From: CAZKFG01 sp964551985
Lineage (GTDB): Bacteria > Bacillota > Negativicutes > Acidaminococcales > JAISLQ01
NCBI GenBank assembly: GCA_964551985.1
Contig: CAZKFG010000078.1
Location: 1-6,854, forward strand
Direction of reading: 5' to 3'
DNA length: 6,854 bases
In this document: in pieces, positions 1-4,124 of the stretch
Position numbering within the stretch: the stretch's first letter is position 1
Layout of the letters: the number at the start of each line of letters is the position of its first letter
Program-made: the position numbers and the translations under genes
The notes under the pieces: generated by a model
The model's database searches: none
Seen by the model: only the letters and a program-made list of their open reading frames with translations
Told to the model about the DNA's origin: nothing

Positions 1-204
1 ATGGTTTTTTTACAAGAACAAATTAAGATAAAGGACGATACAATTAATTCCCTTTTAAGCCTGTTAAGCAACCAGCAAAAGCTTCAAATGACTAACTTAA
101 TTACCCATAATAAGACAGTCAGTCCTGTTACCGACACTCCAACTTCCTCCCCATCAGTTAAGAGGTGGCTTTTTAGTAGAATATTTAAGAGGCAAGCTTA
201 TTAA
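1..204 (+). CDS. 3' part of HTH/coiled-coil plasmid protein (gene continues from 6415-6714 across the circle junction)
   Basis: These 67 codons plus stop are the C-terminal part of a 167-residue protein whose N-terminal 100 codons lie at 6415-6714. Bases 1-88 are repeated exactly at 6715-6802 in the same frame, so the apparent ATG at position 1 is an internal Met (residue 101 of the full protein), with no room for a ribosome binding site in front of it. The segment begins with a heptad-like coiled coil (LQEQIKIKDDTINSLLSLL, then NQQKLQ), followed by a Ser/Thr/Pro-rich linker and a basic, aromatic tail (KRWLFSRIFKRQAY). This arrangement is typical of the DUF536-like replication-associated proteins of Gram-positive plasmids. 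The stop codon lies inside the downstream terminator hairpin. The family assignment is from memory of the pattern, not from a search. Confidence 0.8.
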   Translation: MVFLQEQIKIKDDTINSLLSLLSNQQKLQMTNLITHNKTVSPVTDTPTSSPSVKRWLFSRIFKRQAY

Positions 205-229
205 TAAAACGGCTTGCCTTTTATTTGTT
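190..229 (+). terminator. Rho-independent terminator after the HTH/coiled-coil gene, possibly bidirectional
   Basis: AGGCAAGC (190-197) pairs perfectly with GCTTGCCT (212-219) around a 14-nt loop, followed by a T-rich run (TTTTATTTGTTTT). The left arm overlaps the last codons of the gene. The toxin gene ends on the opposite strand at 235, so the element sits between convergent genes. On the minus strand the run after the stem is less T-rich, so termination of the toxin transcript here is only a possibility. Confidence 0.75.
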
Positions 230-234
230 TTGGA

Positions 235-489
235 TTAATAATGTCCTTTACAACTCGCAATGTATATGTTTTCATCGTCAATCTTGTAAACTAAACGGTC
301 TGCATCAGTAATCCGTCTGCTCCAGTAGCCTGTTAGCTCATATTTAAGTGGTTCTGGTTTTCCTATTCCTTCATTCCCATTTCTGTCTATATCTTTTATG
401 AGTTCATTTAATTTTTTAAGAACCTTTTTATCCGTTATTTGCCAATATCCATAGTGTTCCCATGCTTTATCCGAAAAGATTTTATTCAT
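235..489 (-). CDS. yoeB: YoeB/Txe-family mRNA interferase toxin
   Basis: The product is an 84-residue toxin of the RelE/YoeB superfamily. Family members enter the ribosomal A site and cleave mRNA, and are held inactive by the YefM antitoxin. The length equals that of E. coli YoeB, and the residues described as catalytic there are all at the same numbers: Glu46, Arg65, His83 and the C-terminal Tyr84. The middle carries the family signature (GIGKPEPLKYELTGYWSRRI) and the end is SCKGHY. The start ATG overlaps the antitoxin stop by 8 bases (ATGAATAA). A GAGGT Shine-Dalgarno lies 5 bases upstream, inside the antitoxin gene, so the two are translationally linked. The toxin looks intact. Its role here is inferred to be plasmid maintenance by post-segregational killing. 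Confidence 0.95.
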   Translation of the reverse strand: MNKIFSDKAWEHYGYWQITDKKVLKKLNELIKDIDRNGNEGIGKPEPLKYELTGYWSRRITDADRLVYKIDDENIYIASCKGHY

Positions 490-745
490 CGTATACCTCT
501 ATCAGCTCGTGTCTTTTTCCCATACCTTTTTCTAATTGTTGAATTGATTCGAGAAGTTCGTTGTAGTATTCGGGATTGCTTCGGATAAATAAGTTTTCGA
601 GTATGTTGTTGTATTCGCTTTCTGACATTAATACAACATTCTCCCCACGTTCTCTTGTAATGATAATTGTTTCAAAATCGTTTATGGTCTTATCACAATA
701 ATTTTTAAAATTATTTCTTGCGTTTGTATAGTTGACTGCTATCAT
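482..745 (-). CDS. yefM: YefM/Phd-family antitoxin
   Basis: This 87-residue antitoxin is the first gene of the minus-strand toxin-antitoxin operon. The N-terminal half follows the YefM DNA-binding fold: an opening strand and helix (AVNYTNARNNFKNYCDK), then TIIITRERGENVVLMSESEY, very close to the ITRxxGExVVLMSxxEY core of E. coli YefM. The C-terminal half (residues about 55-87) is acidic and helical and should wrap the toxin, ending in ELIEVYDE. Start choice is clear: GAGGTG lies 6 bases upstream of ATG at 745. Family members bind TGTACA palindromes in their own promoter and repress cooperatively with the toxin. Two such sites are present just upstream, so autoregulation is expected. Confidence 0.95.
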   Translation of the reverse strand: MIAVNYTNARNNFKNYCDKTINDFETIIITRERGENVVLMSESEYNNILENLFIRSNPEYYNELLESIQQLEKGMGKRHELIEVYDE

Positions 746-763
746 ATAATCACCTCAATTTAT

Positions 764-792
764 ATTGTACAGAGTTCTGTACAGTTATGCAA
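764..792 (-). promoter_or_regulatory. Promoter with built-in YefM-YoeB operator
   Basis: On the minus strand there is a -35 box TTGCAT (792-787), a 17-bp spacer and a -10 box TACAAT (769-764), placing transcription start about 10 bases before the antitoxin Shine-Dalgarno. Within it lies a perfect 8+8 palindrome, TGTACAGA-GT-TCTGTACA (766-783). It holds two TGTACA cores whose centres are 12 bp apart and one of which overlaps the -10 box. TGTACA pairs at this distance are the operator described for E. coli YefM-YoeB, so the identity of the gene pair and of the site support each other. Confidence 0.85.
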
Positions 793-798
793 GATTTT

Positions 799-827
799 TT
801 TATTGGAAAAAATTTTTGCATTATAAT
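799..827 (+). promoter_or_regulatory. Possible rightward promoter upstream of the replication origin
   Basis: TTTATT (799-804), a 17-bp spacer and a perfect TATAAT (822-827) face rightward between the toxin-antitoxin operator and the double-strand origin. A transcript would begin near 834, cross the nick site and meet the long hairpin at 899-957. The region is very AT-rich, so a chance TATAAT is quite possible. TATAAT is also readable on the other strand here (ATTATAAT is self-complementary). Confidence 0.3.
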
Positions 828-852
828 GAAGGAAATTTTTTGATTTTTTGAG

Positions 853-875
853 TTTTTTCTTTTCTTGATAATATG
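853..875 (+). other. Rolling-circle double-strand origin (nick site), pUB110/pC194 type
   Basis: The plus strand reads TTTTTTCTTTTCTTGATAATATG. The 3' part, TCTTGATAATA (863-873), matches the conserved nick sequence of the pC194/pUB110 origin family (cleavage in CTTG^ATA), and the preceding pyrimidine-rich TTTTTTCTT is also typical. Cleavage is expected between G867 and A868. The site lies about 170 bp upstream of a Rep_1-family initiator on the same strand, as in that family, so leading-strand synthesis would run rightward through rep. The match is by recalled consensus. Confidence 0.8.
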
Positions 876-898
876 TGACTAACTTCGATTTGGTTCAA

Positions 899-957
899 AT
901 ATCAAAAAAGCCCATGAAATCAAGGTTTTTTGACCTTTTCATAGGCTTTTTTGATAT
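899..957. repeat. Long imperfect hairpin between the origin and rep (terminator-like on both strands)
   Basis: The 21-base arms 899-919 and 937-957 are complementary at 20 positions; the single mismatch (913 against 943) is a G.U wobble on the minus strand. A smaller inner pairing (AAGGT with ACCTT) lies in the loop. The arms contain A6/T6 runs outside a GC-richer core (GCCCATGAAA), so RNA from either strand would form a stem followed by U's. It lies upstream of both divergent operons and therefore terminates neither. It could end a short rightward RNA from the putative promoter at 799-827, end a leftward antisense RNA from the rep leader, or be a structural element of the origin. Confidence 0.7.
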
Positions 958-967
958 TGAAAATATC

Positions 968-996
968 TTTACAAAATAATACCCTTGCGCAATAAT
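968..996 (+). promoter_or_regulatory. Probable rep promoter
   Basis: TTTACA (968-973), a 17-bp spacer and AATAAT (991-996) precede rep. The expected transcription start is near 1003, giving a leader of about 40 bases that contains the AAGGGGG Shine-Dalgarno and a small hairpin around the start codon. The spacing is ideal but the -10 box is only a fair match. Confidence 0.45.
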
Positions 997-1041
997 TAAT
1001 TTACCACAATCAATATAACATACAAGGGGGAATTTTGCTCC

Positions 1042-2169
1042 TTGTTAAGGGGAGCGATTTTTATAAAGTTTTGTGAGAACAATAATAACATCACTGAATT
1101 AAAAAATCAAGAGGGAAATTTTGAAAATATTTTTTTAGATGACAAATTAAGTAATGGTAAAATACGTCCTTGGAAAGAAAAGAAACTTAAATCTTTAGAG
1201 CTTGGTGGTAGCTATAAAAGACTTCAGTTAGATAATAAGTTCATAAGAAATCATCAGTGTGGTAACTTTTTAGAATTTAAGAGGTTTGATGATGGTAGTA
1301 TAAAGTTGAAAAATATGCATTCTTGTCAGTTGAGGTTATGTGCTATGTGTGCTTGGAGAAGGGAATTAAAGATATTCAATCAAGTGTCAAAGGTTATTAG
1401 TTCTTTAAATTCAAATGGTAACTATAGGTTTTTATTTTTAACATTGACTTGTAAGAATGTTTCTGGTGATGAGCTTGCTGGTCATTTGGATTTACTTTTT
1501 AAGGCTTTTAAGCGTTTTAGTGAACGAAAGATATTCGAAAAAGCTATAAAAGGCTGGTTTCGTGCTTTAGAGGTGACTCATGATGTTAACAGAAAAATAA
1601 CAGAGGAAATGTACAAAGGCGATAAGAATAAGCATTTGAAGCCTCGAAAAAAGTATTATGATAGTCTTGGCTTGTGCATTGGTGATAATAACCCTAATTT
1701 TGATATGTATCACCCTCATTTTCATTTAATCCTTATGGTTGGTAAAAGTTATTTTAACAATAATTATATTTCACAAGAAAAATGGACAAGCCTTTGGAAA
1801 GAAAGCTTGCGTTGTGATTATACTCCTATAGTCCATGTGCAGACATTTAAGGGTGCCAGAGGTAAAGAGGTTGCGGAGGTTTCTAAGTATACTGTGAAGG
1901 ATACTGAGTTTTTGGTAAAAAACGACTCTGACTTAACTGATAAAACTGTTTTGACTTTAGATGATTCATTAGCTTATAGGCGCTTAGTTGCTTTTGGGGG
2001 ATTGCTTAAAGATGAACATAGGAAACTTAACTTGTCTGATATTGAAGATGATTCGGATTTAGTACATATTGATAATGATGGGGAAGTATGTAATGAAATA
2101 GGATATGTTCTTGAGCATTACCGCTGGAATGTAGGTTATTCAAATTATGTTAGGTTTGAGTTTGATTAA
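1042..2169 (+). CDS. rep: Rolling-circle replication initiator (Rep_1 family, pUB110/pC194 type)
   Basis: This 375-residue HUH endonuclease would nick the double-strand origin and start leading-strand synthesis. Visible features, in order: RPWKEKKLKSLELGGSYKRL (about 42-61), usual near the N-terminus of this family; a Cys cluster CQLRLCAMCAWRR (C95, C100, C103), probably metal-binding; motif I FLFLTLT (130-136); the metal-binding motif YHPHFHLIL with His224, His226 and His228; and the catalytic segment EVSKYTVKD with Tyr283 and Glu279. Glu at Tyr-4 matches the residue that helps terminate replication in pC194 RepA. The tail (about 300-375) is acidic and not recognised. The start is TTG at 1042 with AAGGGGG 11 bases upstream. 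No ATG occurs in frame before residue 92, and a stop lies upstream at 997-999. A second strong Shine-Dalgarno (AAGGGGAG, 1047-1054) has only ATT or ATA codons behind it in frame. The catalytic core looks complete. Confidence 0.95.
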   Translation: MLRGAIFIKFCENNNNITELKNQEGNFENIFLDDKLSNGKIRPWKEKKLKSLELGGSYKRLQLDNKFIRNHQCGNFLEFKRFDDGSIKLKNMHSCQLRLCAMCAWRRELKIFNQVSKVISSLNSNGNYRFLFLTLTCKNVSGDELAGHLDLLFKAFKRFSERKIFEKAIKGWFRALEVTHDVNRKITEEMYKGDKNKHLKPRKKYYDSLGLCIGDNNPNFDMYHPHFHLILMVGKSYFNNNYISQEKWTSLWKESLRCDYTPIVHVQTFKGARGKEVAEVSKYTVKDTEFLVKNDSDLTDKTVLTLDDSLAYRRLVAFGGLLKDEHRKLNLSDIEDDSDLVHIDNDGEVCNEIGYVLEHYRWNVGYSNYVRFEFD

Positions 2170-2197
2170 TTTTATAGGTATCATTTTTCAATGAGTA

Positions 2198-2279
2198 TTG
2201 ACATTTTATGTATTTGTTTTATTAAAAAATTAGAAATATATAGCAATAAATATTTTGGTACTATAATAACATGAGTACC
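2198..2279 (+). promoter_or_regulatory. Promoter-like and palindromic sequence downstream of rep
   Basis: TTGACA (2198-2203), 16 bp, then TATTAA (2220-2225) resembles a rightward promoter. Further on, GGTACT (2257-2262) and AGTACC (2274-2279) form a 6-bp stem around TATAAT (2262-2267). No gene follows in this direction before the opposing gene at 2411, only an 8-codon ATG frame at 2271. No good terminator was found directly after rep. The rest of 2170-2314 is AT-rich with nothing recognisable. A function is doubtful. Confidence 0.2.
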
Positions 2280-2314
2280 CAAGCATACCACAGATGATTT
2301 AAAATAATGCAGTG

Positions 2315-2373
2315 ACAATAAGGACACAGGGACGGTTATTTTGTTAAAGCTACCGTCTCTGTGTCCTTATTGT
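2315..2373. repeat. REP-like palindrome, 22-bp arms (GGACACAGGGACGGT type)
   Basis: The arms 2315-2336 and 2352-2373 are complementary at 21 of 22 positions around a 15-base loop. The core GGACACAGGGACGGT, paired with ACCGTCTCTGTGTCC, is much more GC-rich than the flanks. It resembles, from memory, the REP-like palindromes with a GGGACGGT core scattered through chromosomes of many Bacillota. It lacks a T-run on either side, so a role as a standard terminator is less likely. Other possibilities are a single-strand origin or an RNA-stabilising hairpin at the end of the cargo operon. Confidence 0.7.
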
Positions 2374-2382
2374 TAATAAAAT

Positions 2383-2409
2383 GGCATATAGGTGCAGTCC
2401 CTCTGTGCC
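2383..2409 (-). repeat. Second REP-like half element in inverted orientation
   Basis: Read on the minus strand, this begins GGCACAGAGGGACTGCACC and ends TATATGCC. The GGCACAGAGGGAC part resembles GGACACAGGGACGG of the neighbouring palindrome, and the ends (GGCA/TGCC) are complementary. It lies 9 bases from the first palindrome, making a compound inverted pair of the kind seen in REP clusters. It directly abuts the end of the minus-strand gene that stops at 2411. Confidence 0.45.
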
Positions 2410-2410
2410 G

Positions 2411-2980
2411 TTAAATTAGCTTATTGTCATTTAATTTTTTATTATACATATTAATTTGAGCATAGAAATAATAAGAAGCAATCTGTCCAATGAAATCCAT
2501 ATACTGCTTAATTCCATGTAAATCTAAAATTTTAATTGCATACTTAACGAAAATCAATTGAAGCCTAATATGACTATTAATCCCATTTTCCATAATTTTT
2601 TCGTAGGCGTTATCGACTAAAATAGAAATAAGGTCAGGGTTAATGCCACCTAAAATCATATTAAGACCATAGCTAAAAAGGTGCTGTGCATGATCTTCAA
2701 TAATATTATCAAAATCAATCGTGTTATCAAAAGCCACAAAATTGTTTGTCGTATAAGCATTGATATACAGTTCGAGTGAAAATTTTATTATGTCTTCTAG
2801 TACCGTTTGTTCTACATGCGTTAAGTTTAAATACTGTTGGTGACCACCAAACAATTTTTTCTCCAAAAAATCACCTAATTTTTTATTTGTTATAAACAAC
2901 GTTACGATATAGTAAGTTTGCAAATTAATGTTGCTAGGCGATATTTTATCTATGTGTTTTTTAACTACAAGCAAGTACAT
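2411..2980 (-). CDS. Hypothetical helical protein with faint MotA-like segment
   Basis: This 189-residue protein is not confidently recognised. It is predicted to be mostly helical, has no signal peptide and no clear membrane segment. A stretch at about residues 66-130 (LELYINAYTTNNFVAFDN, then LFSYGLNMILGGINPDLISI) recalls the cytoplasmic part of MotA-type flagellar stator proteins (an 'F..GL.L..DG.DPEL...IL' pattern), but the acidic and proton-path residues of a real stator cannot be placed, so this is only a hint. ATG at 2980 was chosen over TTG at 2983. Neither has a convincing Shine-Dalgarno, and an in-frame stop lies at 3001-2999. It starts about 50 bases after the exported-protein gene on the same strand with no terminator or obvious promoter between, so co-transcription is likely. 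The weak start leaves open that it is a 5'-truncated gene. Confidence 0.6.
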   Translation of the reverse strand: MYLLVVKKHIDKISPSNINLQTYYIVTLFITNKKLGDFLEKKLFGGHQQYLNLTHVEQTVLEDIIKFSLELYINAYTTNNFVAFDNTIDFDNIIEDHAQHLFSYGLNMILGGINPDLISILVDNAYEKIMENGINSHIRLQLIFVKYAIKILDLHGIKQYMDFIGQIASYYFYAQINMYNKKLNDNKLI

Positions 2981-3032
2981 CAAAGTTCTTTTGAAGTTTT
3001 AATAATCAAGGTTTAATAAAAAGCCTATTATA

Positions 3033-3656
3033 CTAATTCTCTGGATAGTATGGGGGTACGTTTTTGCCTGGGTTAACTATTACATAGTTGCCAATTAAAA
3101 TTGTCACAGAAGAGCTTACCATTGGATTAATAACTTGAGAATTAAATGTCAGTATTTCAACTTTCGTCCAACCAGCTGGATAATTCCAAGTTTTTAATGT
3201 TGGACCATATAATCCTTTAGTATAAATTTCGAAGTCAAGGTCTCTGTATGTAGAGCCACTCCAGACTCTAACATAACCACTGCAGCGAACATTCTCATTG
3301 TGTCCAACGTTAACCGCACTTATTGATATCGATGTAGGGGTACTTGAGAGGGAAACAGCGGTTGCTGCAACTTTTAATTGGTATGAAGATATACCATCCT
3401 CATCGTATGTATCTTGAGTATCTTCATATAGGTTTTCAGCATAATCGTATTGATACTGAGCATCATCGTATGGGTTTTGGGTATCTATTAAGTTGTGAGA
3501 TTCGGCGTTTGCATGGTCAATTTGTAAGATATATACTTCAGTATTCATTTCAGTGTTGTCTAAGCTTACGTTATTTTGAGCAAAGCAGATTGTTGACGTG
3601 TTAATCAACATAATGATAAAAAATAACATTGCAAATATTTTCTTATTTGTTTTCAT
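3033..3656 (-). CDS. Exported protein of unknown function with Asp/Tyr-rich segment
   Basis: The product is a 207-residue pre-protein. Residues 1-26 form a classical Sec signal peptide: basic KTNKK, hydrophobic IFAMLFFIIMLI, and cleavage after CFA (residue 26). The lone Cys24 does not sit in a lipobox, so secretion rather than lipid anchoring is inferred. Residues about 58-88 are strongly acidic and aromatic with imperfect repeats of PYDDAQ, QYDYAEN, LYEDTQD and TYDED. Residues about 95-207 look beta-rich (SISISAVNVGHNENVRC, then GYVRVWSGSTYRDLDFEIYT) and end in PGKNVPPYYPEN. AGGAGGT (3670-3664) stands 7 bases before ATG at 3656, one of the best ribosome binding sites in the window, suggesting strong expression. 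No catalytic motif or named domain was recognised. It is first of a two-gene minus-strand unit; a surface, adhesive or antagonistic role would be speculation. Confidence 0.8.
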   Translation of the reverse strand: MKTNKKIFAMLFFIIMLINTSTICFAQNNVSLDNTEMNTEVYILQIDHANAESHNLIDTQNPYDDAQYQYDYAENLYEDTQDTYDEDGISSYQLKVAATAVSLSSTPTSISISAVNVGHNENVRCSGYVRVWSGSTYRDLDFEIYTKGLYGPTLKTWNYPAGWTKVEILTFNSQVINPMVSSSVTILIGNYVIVNPGKNVPPYYPEN

Positions 3657-3705
3657 TAAGTTTACCTCCTAATATACTTTTTGATAACATATCGCCTATA
3701 CAAAA

Positions 3706-3734
3706 AGCATATATGAAGTTAAAATAATTTGCAA
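3706..3734 (-). promoter_or_regulatory. Probable promoter of the exported-protein gene
   Basis: On the minus strand, TTGCAA (3734-3729), a 17-bp spacer and TATGCT (3711-3706) give a start near 3699 and an untranslated leader of roughly 43 bases before ATG at 3656. The spacing is ideal; the -10 match is moderate. Confidence 0.4.
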
Positions 3735-3773
3735 CATGTAATAGTATACAAATCTATGGCTAAAATATCATAA

Positions 3774-3935
3774 GTACATTTTGGGATCAAAAGCAAGCAT
3801 GAAAACAGCGAGAAAGCATTATATATTCAATATGCTTTTGTTGGTAGACATACAATTGATATTGAATCTGGAAACGGTGGAATAAATTTAAATGGAACAT
3901 TAAATGTTAAAATATCTGACAATCCAATTAGATAA
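3774..3935 (+). pseudogene. Fragment of a protein-coding gene (C-terminal remnant)
   Basis: A 53-codon open frame without a usable start codon or Shine-Dalgarno, bounded upstream by TAA at 3771, ends at TAA 3933. The peptide reads like a real protein end: EKALYIQYAFVGRHTIDIES followed by GNGGINLNGTLNVKISDNPIR, with alternating polar and hydrophobic residues. The alternative frame beginning at ATG 3799 gives only 28 residues of low-quality sequence. It could be the last part of an ancestral exported or cargo protein deleted upstream. It is convergent with neither neighbour and lies between the cargo promoter and oriT. The parent family is not known to me. Confidence 0.4.
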
Positions 3936-4002
3936 AAGTAGTTATTGATAGATTATTCAAATATATCCCATTTTTATTTTATGTGTGTATCTAAATTTTT
4001 TC

Positions 4003-4020
4003 TTTTTCCCGAAGGAAAAA
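4003..4020. repeat. Small hairpin upstream of oriT
   Basis: TTTTTCC (4003-4009) and GGAAAAA (4014-4020) are perfectly complementary around a 4-base loop CGAA (TTCG on the minus strand, a very stable tetraloop). It lies immediately before the oriT inverted repeat. It may be an accessory part of oriT or simply a stable stem; neither strand has a U-run after it that would make it a terminator. Confidence 0.5.
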
Positions 4021-4021
4021 T

Positions 4022-4062
4022 CACAGGACTTTACGAAGTAAAGTCTACTGTGTTATACTTTA
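4022..4062 (+). other. oriT: Origin of transfer (oriT), MobV/pMV158 type
   Basis: CACAG-GACTTTAC (4022-4034), loop GAA, GTAAAGTC-TA-CTGTG (4038-4052) forms a stem whose 3' arm ends exactly at the expected nick, CTGTG^TTATACTTTA (between 4052 and 4053). A second, overlapping inverted repeat pairs TAAAGTCTA (4039-4047) with TATACTTTA (4054-4062) at all but one position. The arrangement and the TGTG^TTATACTTTA sequence closely match the pMV158 oriT recognised by MobM. The site lies 63 bp upstream of the relaxase start, as in that family. TATACT (4054-4059), with TTTACG 18 bp upstream, could be an overlapping mob promoter repressed by the relaxase, as proposed for pMV158. Confidence 0.88.
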
Positions 4063-4124
4063 CCCTAAAAGTTTGCATACCCGAGCGTGTGCTTTGACGT
4101 ATATTTGAGCAGGGGGTGATGTTA

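Noticed and set aside
746..1041. CRISPR array or tandem iterons in the origin region
   Set aside because: No regularly spaced direct repeats were seen; the structure there is palindromic and fits a rolling-circle origin.
2271..2297. Short peptide frame (MSTQAYHR) after a TATAAT sequence
   Set aside because: It is eight codons with no Shine-Dalgarno and nothing downstream in the same direction to regulate.
3344..3604. Plus-strand open frame of 86 codons
   Set aside because: It lies antisense within the exported-protein gene, whose signal peptide and Shine-Dalgarno are convincing; the reverse frame has neither.
3033..3656. Lipoprotein signal in the exported protein because of Cys24
   Set aside because: The residues before Cys (STI) do not fit a lipobox, whereas CFA followed by Q fits signal peptidase I cleavage.
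4003..4020. Terminator for upstream transcription
   Set aside because: Neither strand has a U-run after the stem, and no intact gene ends just before it.
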